In this document: one piece after another, positions 8,095 through 19,371 of the stretch
Layout: each line of letters begins with the position of its first letter
How positions within the stretch are numbered: the first letter of the stretch is position 1
NCBI GenBank assembly: GCA_036897095.1
Contig: JAYMSP010002723.1
Span: 1-22,778, forward strand
Origin: Plantago elongata
Taxonomy: Eukaryota; Streptophyta; Magnoliopsida; Lamiales; Plantaginaceae
Direction of reading: 5' to 3'
Length of the DNA stretch: 22,778 bases
Program-made: the position numbers and the translations under genes
The notes under the pieces: generated by a model
What the model was told of the DNA's origin: nothing
The model's input: the letters and a program-made list of their open reading frames with translations, nothing else
Database searches by the model: none

Positions 8095-11000
8095 TATAAC
8101 TTTCTTTTCATCAATGCTTGCTAGTGGAGCAACCAAACCAAATAGTTAATTACTTATTGTGTGTGATCTTCAAGTGTGTTTGGAGAACAATGTAATTACT
8201 AATTTACTACTATAATTATACTATACTATAGTACTATCATCCTATGGGGAAAGGTTAGAAACCAACGTGCATGTATATACATTTCGAAAATAACTAACAA
8301 GTAACTTAATTTCTCTCAAAAAAGATCTTAAATACTACAAGTAGTTTTATCATATGATAGATCCAAGTGAGAATCAAATACTGTATTGTTCTGTGTTAAT
8401 TAAGTATATTATCTGTAGGACCTAATTACTCTTAATTTCACCTAAATCTTTGGTATTTGATAGACACTAGCTAGTGCTTGACATGATTTATAGAAGCATG
8501 TATGCATCATTAGTGTTCAATGACATACTGCTCCTTCATCTAGCTATAGTATTAGTCAGCTTGTTTCATATAAAAATATGTAAAGCGAGGATTTTTAGTG
8601 GGATGAACGATTGAGGATGGTATATTGGTAATGGAACCACGGTAATAAGATTAATACACGGACTAGCCCAACTCTATTTTTGAGTTACTTGCTTCATTTT
8701 CATCTTTTGCTTTTTGGGCCATGCAATATTTCTCTATTAGATGTTACGGTATATTTTCATTTTATACTTAAAACATTTTAGAATTCGTTCCACACTCATA
8801 ATTTTAAGTTTCTTTATATACCTATTGTTTTTAAAACGACTAACGCTCGAACCTCCGACATGTTGGTTGTAGATGAAACGTATTACTAGCTGAATTGCGT
8901 CTTTATATACATATATTTTAGTTAGATTGAGTCGGTACCTCTTTCTTCCATAATTCTTGTTTTGTGGTATTTACAAAATGGTACATCTTTCACGTTTAAT
9001 TTAGAGTCGAAAAGTTAAAACCCACTTACTAAGTCTGTAAAAGTTTATTGACATGTAGTGTGGCAATAGTGTCATCTATAGAAATGAAATTATGTAATTA
9101 TGAATCGATGATCATGAAATGATACTGCAAATGTGTAATTCATATATTCATTCACTATTATCATATAAACGTTTTCACATACTTTATCGTCACTCGTGCA
9201 TACATTAAAAACTTCTACATAGAATCATCTATTATAAGCTTATTAAGTATAAACTAGAGTATATCGAATTAGTAAGTTATTATGAATTAACACGAGAAGA
9301 TCGTACAGTATATATTTTTTTAAATTAGGATGATTTTGATATAATATTGAAATATTTAAGTTACCAAGATATCTAGTCCAAAGCTAAGGTTTAGGAGGAT
9401 CTAGGGCCGGGAAAACAGCCGGTCCACGCTCTGAAACTTAATTAACCCATGACTCCGTGTTTGTACGGCATCACCAATGTGGCAAAATTGTTGTACAACA
9501 CATTAATAAACTAATTTAACATCTTAAAGTACTAAACATTGATTACTTAACCATAATACACATAATAATCCAACCCCATGAACTTAGCCACATTATGACT
9601 TCTTTATACATAATAATCCCACTTTGTTATTCTTAATTAACAAGTTGAGAAGTGGTAAAGAGAGGCAACGAACAGTGCACGTTGATTTGTTTTTGGATAC
9701 TAATTGTTAGCTTGTTGTATTTGTCTCCTTAATTGCAGCTAATCTGTCTGGATAAAAGCATAAACAAATAAAACTTATTGGGCAGGGCAATATGATGATG
9801 TTACAGATATATCAGTTGTAGTAGTAGTATTGTGGAAGCAAATACAAAGAATAGTACTACAACCTTGATATTAGCATCAATCTATAATTATACAAAATTG
9901 GACATTGCTTTTGTCTTGTTGGTAACTATTACTAGCTTTTTCTTTATATCTTCTAATAAAAATTACATTAAACTTTGCTTGTTATGATGAGAAAACCAAA
10001 GCGTGACAGCATACTTCATGGAGCGAGGTTGGATTTAAGCTTGCAGGCCAAACAAGTCATTCTAACTTTAACACTCATTTATAAATATACCTCACCACAT
10101 TAATTTTGTATTCTAGTCAATGTAGTATACACATATCTATATGCATATCTTCAGATCCCCACAATTGTAAATTTAATAACCGGTCAAAAGATAAAACCAA
10201 CAAAAGAAAAGTGTCATCTTCAGTTTAACCTCACGCCTCAAGTTCGACCGCCTAAAAATCACAACTAATTGAAGAAGAAAATTATTAAGCGGTGAAGGGA
10301 GTGATTGGTATAAGATTAAAATTTAAAAAGTTAAATTAAAAATGTATAAATTTTTACACAACTCATAGTTTAGTTTTACGGTATCAATCCCGAGATATAG
10401 TGGGAATTAAATGATAGTCGACGAAATAATATGAAACTAGAAGTCTAACTTGTTTTATAAGATGTTCAGGGCATGATAGTGGCCATATACCCTAGCTGAG
10501 TGTAGAAGAAATTAAATGCTTTTTATTCAAGAAAAATAATAAGAAGAAATATTTAGTCAAGATGATGAAACTTTGCGCGTGGGCAAGGCAAGGATATGTA
10601 GAATCAATTTGATGAATCAGAGTACTTGGTACCATAGCTGAACACATAATTTCGTTTGTATAGTACATGTACAACCAATAATTCAATTTCAATAGTTGCC
10701 TCATTTCAACATTTCACTAAACCGGAGGAGATATATGTTTATGTACACTTATTATATAAATTGGATTTGAGTTTTTCTTTCATACAATATGATGTAGTGA
10801 CTGTTGAATTGGTTTTGTAGGACCTCTAAATAGGTTGAACTAATCTTTTTACTTATTTGATGGGGTTCGATTTTGTAATATGTGCTTTATCGGTTGAAGC
10901 ATGCAGTAATATTAGGTGCGATTTACTGTGTGCATGATTACAAGCTATTACGTGATTTTGAGTTTGAAATTTTACCTACTAGTAAAAGTGTAAGAATAGC

Positions 11001-11651
11001 TAGGTATTGAAAAGGAGAAGGATTTAAAAAAAGAGATGTTTAACTTGAGTGGCAATGAATTGTGTCCATCAAACTGTAAGTCACTTTTGTGAGCTTTAAA
11101 TCTGTAATTTATTAGATGTTCCATTCTACAAAAAGCTAGCTAGCTAGATAAAGTGGTTGCATACTTGTTGATGAACGTAACTGCAAGAGCGTGCTTGTTG
11201 CCTATTGGATTGATTCTCAAGATAAACTTGTTAATTAACTCATCGGGCAATGATATTATTACTATTACTTAACTAATCCGATGTACTAATTATCATCAGC
11301 AACACTCAAATTTACCAGTGAATTAATCATGTAAATTTTGACGGGTTTTTTACTAATTCATTTTAATTCAGTGCGTTTCTTTTTCATTTTTTTACCAACA
11401 AAACCATCAACGACTTCATACAATTTTTGTCAACTAGTACATATACTGACTGTGTAAAAATAATTGAATGGATACACACTAGTTCATTTGTTTACTTATT
11501 CATCTTTCTATTTAAATTTGATTTTGTCCAATTTAAAATATATATAATTTAAAATAAAAAATAAATAAAAATTACCAACAACTATATTTTTTTGAAATAT
11601 ATAAATAGAGACCACTCTCGACTATGTTTAAATTATTTTTTCGAGATATGT
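8095..11651. other. Gene-free AT-rich spacer
   Basis: I see no supported gene in these 3.5 kb. Open frames are short and have no domain, including the one at 10492-10704 on the minus strand. No tRNA, conserved miRNA or transposon terminus was recognised. Simple features only: a self-complementary AT run around 8208-8235 and several GCTAGCTAGC-type words near 11135. Confidence 0.55.
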
Positions 11652-12174
11652 AAAAATCACTAACGACTTTATTTGAATCTTAATAAATTGTAAACGAGTT
11701 TTAAAAGTTCAATTTTATTATATTGTAGCAATAATTAAACTAGCAATATGATATGATAATCAAATAGGGTAATCGGGTTGGGCATTATACACAAATACCG
11801 AGTAATGGGTACAGTTACCGGGCATTGCTACGAATAACATACATCAAACACGGGTATCGTGCATTTGATACAGATGACGGGCAACGGGTACGGATACCAG
11901 ACAATGGGTATGGTTGTCGGGCATAGCTCAGGGATACCAGACATCAATCACAGGTAACGTGCATCGGAGACGGATGACAGACATTGAATATGGATACCGG
12001 ACATTAAAAACGAGTATCGAGCATCGGATTCGGATACCGATATTTTTTAATATAAATGGTTATTCTTAGATATTCAGATATTTATAAGAGTATTTAGAGT
12101 TAAAATAGTATCATTGTATTTTTAGAATTAGTTTATTATTTTTTAAGATTCAAATAAAGTTGTTAGTGATTTTT
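11652..12174. mobile_element. Inverted-repeat element enclosing a 20-bp tandem array
   Basis: The left arm 11652-11695 and right arm 12131-12174 are inverted copies. The outer 30 bases (AAAAATCACTAAC.ACTTTATTTGAATCTT) differ at one position, and similarity continues weakly to the inner edge. Between the arms sits a 13-unit, 20-bp tandem repeat. No coding frame is present. Inverted arms of this kind suggest a MITE-like or foldback element, but I found no target duplication outside the arms and cannot name the family. Confidence 0.6.
11780..12038 (+). repeat. Degenerate 20-bp minisatellite, 13 units
   Basis: The array parses into 13 consecutive units of 20 bp (the third is 19 bp), 259 bp in all. 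Units include GGGCAACGGGTACGGATACC (11879-11898), AGACAATGGGTATGGTTGTC (11899-11918) and GTGCATCGGAGACGGATGAC (11959-11978). The most constant positions are the CAT/CAA near base 4 and the GGATACC-like end. Period length is strictly kept although units differ at many sites, and GC content is well above the flanks. Confidence 0.85.
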
Positions 12175-12940
12175 CTGAATCAGTGAAATATTATTATATA
12201 TCAGTTAGGTTTTCAATTACACACTTTGTTTCACAAAATTTCATAACTCATTTTGAGTTAGTAGTCACTCCTTATTCATAATCTTCCCGACTATTCTTAA
12301 ACGTATTCGATCTCTAATAATCATCCCACAAGATCATTTCTTTGCTAGGTTATTCACTTGTAAGTTAGACTGATTGTGCATGTTTAGTTTCAAATAAATA
12401 TTCGATCACAGCTTGTCATGTTAGGTTTTCCTATTAATTATATCGATAAACTTTATGAATATGTTTGCTTAAATATTATCTTGTATTAAAGTAAAAGATT
12501 AGATAATATATACTCTTCATCTTCGAAAAAATTATAAGTCAGGTTACCACTTAATCTTAGTTTAAGAATTAAAATGAATGATAAAATATAAAAAATGACA
12601 AAATAGGTATTTTATGGGATAAGATGTTTTATTTAACATATGTTTTTACGAATAGTTAATAGTAAAAATATATTATATTAGGTGGGTGAGAAAAAATAAT
12701 AATATAAATATAATTATGTAAAAGTTAAAACGTGAAAGCATGGCACAATTCAAGCAGAGTATCGTATCTGGTATCGGGGACCGCTGAACCATGCGCCCTT
12801 CCTGTTAGTGGAGCAAAGGACAACAGAGAAAATAATAAATTCCTCATCTAACACAGCTTTGGATCCAAAGTATTGATCTTTTCAATATCTCCTGGTATAT
12901 TTTTAATCTTCCATTATAAATTCAACTTTTAATTAATTAT
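12175..12940. other. Gene-free AT-rich spacer
   Basis: No gene or RNA is seen. A slightly GC-richer patch lies at 12740-12810, without an open frame or recognisable similarity. Confidence 0.55.
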
Positions 12941-13178
12941 TACTCCTTCCGTTCGGTTGATAATGAACAATTTAATTATACACGTTTTTAAAGAAAAATA
13001 TGTAGTATATAATTAAGAATGAATTTAAGATATAAAAGTACATGTATGTGGGCCAATAATGTGTGGTTAAAAATGAATTGTATTGCTGGGGTTATTTTTA
13101 TAAATGAAAAATTATTTCATTTTAATTATACGCTCAAAACGAAAAATTTGTTTCACTTATAACTGAACGGGAGGAGTA
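12941..13178. mobile_element. Stowaway-type MITE (Tc1/mariner) with TA target duplication
   Basis: The element 12943-13176 (234 bp) starts CTCCTTCCGTTCGGTT and, read from the other end, CTCCTCCCGTTCAGTTATAA. Both ends are bounded by TA (12941-12942 and 13177-13178). The CTCCxTCCGTTC terminus, TA duplication, size near 230 bp and AT-rich interior are all standard for plant Stowaway MITEs. It carries no coding sequence. It lies about 1.1 kb upstream of the BOI-type gene and so might affect that gene's chromatin, which is inference. Confidence 0.9.
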
Positions 13179-13950
13179 ATAATTATTGTGAGTCAGAAAT
13201 ATCAAATAAGTCTTTTCCTTAAACAAATTATAGGAAAAGGTTTTATGTAAATGAATCTGAAGGCACCGTCCTCAAACGAGACATAAATAGCTAGGAGTCG
13301 AAGCTAGTCACTCGAGTATAGGGTATTCCAACGAGAACAAGTTTACCTTATCTCCAAGGAATCCCATCTTAGGTCTAGGAGAACCACTTCATGTTTCATC
13401 CGGACATGATAAATGAGCCCTATTTTCATGTGTTAAAACATTATGCATTACCTCATCTTCTTATTACTTAGAAAGAAGAAAAAATGATCCTAAATAGGAA
13501 AATATTGAAACATTATAATCAAGATCTTTCATAAATTCAACTTATAAATCGAAAAACTTAGAATCACAAAATAAGTAAATATGATGAAATGTTAGATGAT
13601 ATATACAAGTAAATTACTTGAAATCAAATTTACACTAACTCTTCACACAATTTGCTATATTTTTATATGCTACATAAAACTTTGTATATGTTAAATTAAA
13701 ACTACTAAATATATGCATGATGAAAAGAATTTACCAGAGCCCTTTACATCAAAATTCTTTATACATGCATACATATAGATGAGATGAGATGAGATGAGGA
13801 ATTTTGGACTGCTACTTTTCCAAAACCGAATAAATCTCTTGAGGAAAAAAAAAAGTGATTCACACAAACTTCGGAAAGAAACAAGCAACTTTTTTATCTG
13901 TTCATTTACTTTGTTTTACCAGAATATAAATTAAATTAAATTAAATTAAT
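13179..13950. other. Distal upstream spacer of the RING E3 gene
   Basis: No gene. A stretch at about 13258-13420 is richer in G+C than its surroundings but has no open frame. Simple repeats: GATGA units at 13778-13799 and TAAAT units at 13926-13949. The minus-strand frame at 13691-13888 has no recognisable domain. Confidence 0.55.
13778..13799 (+). repeat. GATGA microsatellite
   Basis: Four perfect GATGA pentamers plus a partial unit, followed by a GAGGAA run. Located about 480 bp upstream of the start codon of the RING gene. Confidence 0.9.
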
Positions 13951-14114
13951 GTAACCACTCGCTATCTTTCCCTTTCCATGTCATCATCATTGGCAGAATA
14001 AAATAATGCGTAAAACAAACAACTTTTCACGAGCTTTTTTCCCTTTGCTCTATCCTTAAAGACAAACCATTTACCAAACCCTTTATTATACTTAATAAAC
14101 CCACTCCTCTCCTC

Positions 14115-14262
14115 ATATATATTGTCTCCTCCTCTCCTCTTTCCCTTCCATTATTTTTCACCATCACCATTTCTCCTCTCTTTCTTCTTCTATCTCTAAA
14201 CAAAGGCCGACTGAGCTGCGCTTCTTTATCGACCAGTTAATTGATCGATCAAATATCAATCC
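14115..14262 (+). promoter_or_regulatory. TATA box and pyrimidine-rich 5' leader of the RING E3 gene
   Basis: TATATATT at 14115-14122 sits in a CT-rich context (CTCCTC runs) and would place transcription start near 14145-14155. The leader to 14262 is dominated by CTCTTTCTTC-type runs. It contains no upstream ATG, so no uORF is expected. The start codon context CCATGGC is near optimal for plants. Confidence 0.6.
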
Positions 14263-15414
14263 ATGGCAGTTGAAGCTCGTCATCTCAATCTTTTTCCTCC
14301 TCAGATTCTCACCAGCAGGTTTGTTAACCGGTTCACCGGATTCTTTTCTTTTCATGAAGATGCGTTACTAGAACGGGAGTTAATATTTCGTGTTGTATGA
14401 TAAACGCAGAGATATGATGATGAATGCGATTGAAGGCAATGGAAACATGCTTTCGAATCAGATCGGTTATGTCACTCCGTTATCCGGAACGACTACTGCT
14501 GCTACGCAGAATGTTTTTCCGATGTACGGTGGTGTCGCCGTTCCGTCGAAAAACTCGGCGATTAGATCGGAGAGTGGTCTCACTTACGCCTCGCCTATCT
14601 CGAGGAAGCGTTCCAGAGACTCGAGTATGCTTCTGTCGTCGTTTTCGAATGGTTCTCAGAATCAAAATCGGTGCAGTGGCGACTCGTACAGTTTTCTGGG
14701 TGAAGATATTTCTCACCAGATCCAGCTCCAACAGCTCGAAATCGATCGGTTCATTTCTCAACATGTACGTCTCTTCCTATTTCATCCGTTTCCTCTTTGG
14801 ATTTCATCGATTTATTTATGTTGAACTTGTTATTGATTGAGATTTGAGACTAATGAGTTTGTTTGTTGAAACAGACGGAGAAGGTGAGAATGGAAATAGA
14901 GGAGAAGAGGCGAAACTACTCACGGAGAATGGCGATGGCAGTGGAGGAGAATGTGATGAAGAGGCTGAAAGCACGAGAAGACGAGATCGAAAAAATGGGG
15001 AAACTAAACTGGGCATTAGAAGAAAGAGTGAAATCTCTATGCGTAGAGAATCAGCTCTGGAAAGACCTAGCTCACTCAAACGAAGCTGCTGCAAACACAT
15101 TGAGATCCAATCTCGAGCAAGTTCTCGCACAGGTTCACGACGATCAGAACCGCCACGTCGCCGCCAATGACATGGCGGATGATGCTCAGTCATGCTGTGG
15201 CAGCTCTGAACCGGACCGGAACAGGCTGGCCGATTGCGCGGCAACGTCTGTTAGCAACAGTAGGATGTGCAGAAGCTGTGGGAGAGAGGAATCGTGTGTG
15301 CTGGTGCTGCCATGTAGGCATCTGTGTCTTTGTACGTTCTGTGGTTCGTCTGTTCATACTTGTCCCGTTTGTAACTCTGTGAAAACGGCTAGTGTCCATG
15401 TTAACCTCTCTTGA
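14263..15414 (+). CDS. BOI/BRG-family RING-type E3 ubiquitin ligase, three exons, 316 residues
   Basis: Exons are 14263-14318, 14410-14764 and 14875-15414. Introns of 91 and 110 bp have GTTTGT...CGCAG and GTACGT...AACAG borders. The join gives MAVEARHLNLFPPQILTSRD at the N-terminus, typical of the family. Features in order: a Ser/Thr-rich region; SRKRSRD at 83-89, a possible nuclear signal; SFLGEDIS at 113-120; a coiled coil at about 121-225 containing KLNWALEERVKSLCVENQLW; the family motif DDAQSCCGSS (239-248); and a complete C3HC4 RING with Cys269, Cys272, Cys284, His286, Cys290, Cys293, Cys300 and Cys303. The protein ends TASVHVNLS. In Arabidopsis, BOI and BRG1-3 ubiquitinate targets such as BOS1/MYB108, bind DELLA proteins, limit cell death and restrain gibberellin responses; substrates here are inferred only. 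Such proteins are also annotated S-ribonuclease-binding proteins. All key residues are intact. The BRG paralogue cannot be fixed without a tree. Confidence 0.95.
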
Positions 15415-15600
15415 TGGGTTGATGAGGAAGATGAAGATAAGTACATTAGTTAGTGGTACAGATTGATTAATTAGTAGTGATGATGAAGATGATGTAATTT
15501 TCAGATTTTCCGGGAAAATGGTGGAAGGAAGGGAAGAACTTACCGTTGGAGAGATTTGTATGTTTTCTATTTATTTTTATATCCCGTCCTAATTTCATAT
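15415..15600 (+). other. Probable 3' untranslated region of the RING E3 gene
   Basis: Directly after the TGA at 15412-15414 comes a GATGA/GAAGAT-rich stretch and then T-rich DNA from about 15555. No exact AATAAA is present before 15600, which is common in plants, so the cleavage site is not placed. Confidence 0.5.
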
Positions 15601-15719
15601 ATTCTCGTATTCAATTTTAATCGGTTCAACCTCTTAATTTAATTATTCTTTCTAAAAAATTTATATTTATTTCAAAAAGATAGAAACAGTACGGATAAAT
15701 TATCCAGTGTTATGTTATT

Positions 15720-15930
15720 ATGGGAGGAAGTGGAAAGTTGAATAATGGCGGGGAAATGGGGGAAGTGCGCAAGATAGCACGAGAATAGGATCTGGTGGGG
15801 TCAGTAGGTTGAGCGCGTAGGGTGGCGTGAAGTCAACGTGAAAAAGACACGTGCAGTATAAAGGCTGACACGTAGGAATCGTGCAAATGTCATTGTTGCC
15901 GTTCTGCGAGGGTGAATATTTTAAAGCTGG
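15720..15930. promoter_or_regulatory. GC-richer island with clustered ACGT (G-box/ABRE-like) cores
   Basis: In an otherwise AT-rich region this block is G-rich. It holds AACGTG (15835-15840), a perfect G-box CACGTG (15848-15853), a TATAAA word (15857-15862) and GACACGTAGG (ACGT at 15870-15873). Three ACGT cores within about 40 bp plus a TATA word look like a bZIP/bHLH-responsive promoter. No coding exon follows within the window. It could be a promoter of a non-coding transcript, a downstream enhancer of the RING gene, or chance. Confidence 0.35.
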
Positions 15931-17030
15931 TGGGTTTCGGTAGAGTAAAATTTTGCGAAATTTTGTCTACAATAGCATCTCCACTTTTATTTCATTAACT
16001 TTTCTGTTTTTATCTTTTTTCCAAGTGAAAAAGGAAAACTTACCTAGTGAAAGGTTAATAAGTAATTTATTCTTCATGTGTATTTCAATGTGATTATTTT
16101 ATAAATATTTTTTCTGTCTGATTTAAATTTTCCACTCTTTTTCAAACATTATATCTTGAATAGAAACATTAAAATAAACAATAAAAATATCAAGAGAAAT
16201 CATTATTATTGTACATATGATAGTGAATTCACATACACGGACGTGGGTCTATAGTTTATATTGGATATAATTTGGTATTTTTCCCAATTTTGTTGTAATA
16301 TTTAATGCACTCCTATTCAATTATTATAAATTATAAATTTATGGAGTAAAATGTATTTATATAAATCCTTTGTTTCAGGATTCATTTAACTTTTATGTTA
16401 ATGTCCTTAACTTATTTAATAAGTGGTCGGTTGTCATTTTAAGTAGAAATTTCGTGTGAAATTATTGGTAAAATTATTTTTAAATATGAAAAAAAAAAGA
16501 TTACATCCATTTTGTATCTCTACTTGGACATTAATCACCACTGTCCAATATATACTGATGTTAATTTTCTATCCTTTGTAAAACATCATTTTTTATTGTT
16601 TGATGTATTTTCACATAATAAAAATACTCAAACGTAGGTGAATGGTGTAGAATTCATAATTCATAATGTGTGATAGTTTTCTTAGAGTTGATGATGAAAT
16701 TGAAAGGAACAGAAGTAAAAGAAAAGTTGAACGAACCGTCCATTACAAGTTGATAATTATGATATGGGGTTCGTTTGAGGATTTAATTGCTCGAAGTTGT
16801 GGAGTAACCGACGGGATAAAGAGGATAGGCCAGTCACCAGTGTTGGGAGTCGTTGAAACAGTGATATAATTGGTGTAAGCACGTACTAGTTACTACGTAT
16901 GTATTCTGAAATGACGTGGGTGGGTCCTGTTTATTGAGCGAGCAAACAAGGAAAAGCAGGCAGGTGTGTATGTGTGGTATTATCTGAAGTCGCTCTCACG
17001 AACACAGTGTACCAAGATTAGACTACCTAG
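15931..17030. other. Gene-free spacer
   Basis: Mostly AT-rich. A GC-richer stretch at 16660-17000 contains a 67-codon plus-strand frame (16666-16869) without any domain, and TGACGTGG at 16912-16919. No exon pair or RNA could be supported. Confidence 0.5.
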
Positions 17031-17056
17031 CTATCTATCCATCTATCTATCCATCT
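17031..17056 (+). repeat. CTAT/CCAT microsatellite
   Basis: Two units of CTATCTATCCAT plus a partial one, a short compound tetranucleotide repeat. Confidence 0.85.
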
Positions 17057-19309
17057 CATTATGCCACTTCCACTAATTATTTATGCTATAATAACAACAC
17101 AACACTCTTTCTTGTTTCTCTTCCTATTTTGGTGAGTGACCCATTCATGATGTGAACATCTACTCAATTTCATTTATTATTAGGTTTTTTTCCTCCATTT
17201 ACCTTTACCATAATTCCATCCCAATCGAATTCGATTGCAAATTATAATTACCAATATACATTTTCTTCAAGTCATATATTTAATACAGTAAAGTGTTCGG
17301 TGAAATTCGATCTTTTAAATTTAAGTATTAAAACATATATCAAAGTAATCTCGTATAATCTAAATATTATTTATGTCACAATTTACACATAATCTAGGAC
17401 GTAATGTTTCACTACCTGAAAGTCGAGTATTCATTAAGAATTTAATTGTCTTAACAATCCTACCCCTCGATAGGACAACATATAAAATGATCGGTATGGT
17501 TGTGATATATATAAGCCATTTTAGTTTGAAAATTTTAAATTTCATTTTGATCAGTTATATATATACTTTAAATGAAGAATATTATTCTTATATATTTTAT
17601 TAATTCACATAGTTTATTCATAATATTTTATATTTAATTCAATTCATGTATAATTTATAAGTTAAAATAATTCTTTGAAGTGTATGTAATTGATTACTTG
17701 ATTATGGGATGGAGTTATTGTTTATTGATCCAAAGTAAGTGATTAATGATGTTGTTTAATTAATTAATAATTTGATGAGCTAAATGGGATAGGATACTAG
17801 TGCCTGGGTTGTGCTAGAAATGGCGATGTATAGCAGGAGGTAGCTAGGTGGGAAATGGTCCCCATTTGGACAGAAATTGGAAATTGATTGATGGGCCATA
17901 TGTCTTGTTTCTTTTGCACTGCATTTGGGGTACACGTCGTTTTCACCTTCAAGATTTTCTGTCTTTTTTTACCCATCCCTATTCCCCACCATTAGTAACT
18001 CATTTTTGTTTGCTGCAGGTGCTTCATTTGCATCACCCTACTTTTACTGTATTAGACTCATTCTTCTTAATTAACTTAACCTCCACTAGACGGCACCACC
18101 ACTTTTACCCTTCACCGTTCATTAATTTCATTATATGCTAGCTACTTAACGTGACCTACTACAGCATGCCGGATTGTTGGGTCACACGACGATAATCGCA
18201 GGGTTCCCTGTGGAAGCTAACCTTCCCGCAGCGCTAGGTTTTTAAATGGATAAGGTAAAATCCTATCCAATTCATTAATAAATTCAACGGGTAGAGACCA
18301 GATTCTTTTTTATCGAGTACACTACCTGTACCCGTATCTGTACCAGTACTCAATCCAACCCATTAATTTGTGACGGATAGGATCGGGTATGGTTTGAGAC
18401 AAATTGTGCCAATCCAACCCATAATGCAAACTGAAGTCATACCGTCTTTTCTCTTTAAGGATGCCTAATTATCCAATTCCAAGTTGCATTCCTATAATTC
18501 CCCACCACCAGAACCAAAATTGCAGGGTAACAATAAATGAGGTGGATCACATACTCGAGTATAATTTTATGTAAACATTCATCAAAATATAATTATTAAT
18601 GAGGTATACATCTTCTACGATTCTACCGAACAATGTTAACATCATATTCGTAATTCTCTCGAACATATATACCCATATGTAAAAGGTTCTTAATCCACCT
18701 TTCTCACTACCACATGATCAACAAGATGGCATGATACTTCAAGCAACAATGAATCGATATATTTAAACAAAATTTAGGATCATGAAACACCAGACAATCA
18801 ATGGAATAATACATAAGTCATTTTCTAATTTCAATTAATTAGTTCCTTGTTCTTTGTCACCGTTTGAGTCCATGGACCGGACAAATTAAACTCTCTTTCA
18901 CTACATCATGAATCTCATCAGTAATTTGTTTAATGACTTGACCCAATCTTGAAACCAAAAGATTAATAGCATTATAGACAAAGTTTGAAGGGAGAAAAAA
19001 ACGCTCTGATTCAATGAAGGCGGTGGTGTGTATCAATCAATTGTCATCATCATTGTGATTAATAATCGATTAGGGCAAGAAAGTGGATTAGTGAGACAAA
19101 TAAAAGAATGAATATGGTTCTTAATAAGAAATAGAGATATGCAGATCGACATAAGTAGATGAGAACTGTACTAGTTGGGGAAGAAAAGGACATGGCCAGC
19201 AGCCGATCCAAACAATAATAATGAAATTAATTAATCAAGCACTATCGTACTGTACATAGTTATTATGGGTGGTACGTTTGTGTGACTTGAAGAATACGAC
19301 TCCCACCAC
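17057..19309. other. Gene-free spacer
   Basis: No supported gene. The 97-codon frame at 17848-18141 is rich in His, Phe and Pro from pyrimidine-rich DNA and shows no domain, so it is not called. Bases 18160-18430 are less AT-rich and contain words such as TGTACCCGTATCTGTACC and GGATAGGATCGGGTATGG, which look like a decayed repeat. No terminal repeats could be paired. Confidence 0.5.

Positions 19310-19355
<46 letters not shown>
19310..19355 (+). repeat. (TTA)n microsatellite, 15 perfect units
   Basis: Fifteen uninterrupted TTA units plus one T, followed by a short CTT run (19357-19371). Perfect length suggests it is likely to be polymorphic. Confidence 0.97.
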
Positions 19356-19371
19356 CATTCTTCTTCTTCTT

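Noticed and set aside
14480-15399. Several long open frames on the minus strand and in other plus frames across the RING gene (for example 14816-15244 minus, 14844-15170 plus)
   Set aside because: They are shadows of the GC-rich coding exons. The spliced plus-strand model explains the locus completely, with family motifs and good splice sites.
16666-16869. 67-codon plus-strand frame in a GC-richer patch
   Set aside because: No recognisable family, no splice partner, and the length is within chance for this composition.
17848-18141. 97-codon plus-strand frame
   Set aside because: Its composition (His, Phe, Pro, Leu) follows from pyrimidine-rich DNA. There is no domain, no clear promoter and no exon partner.
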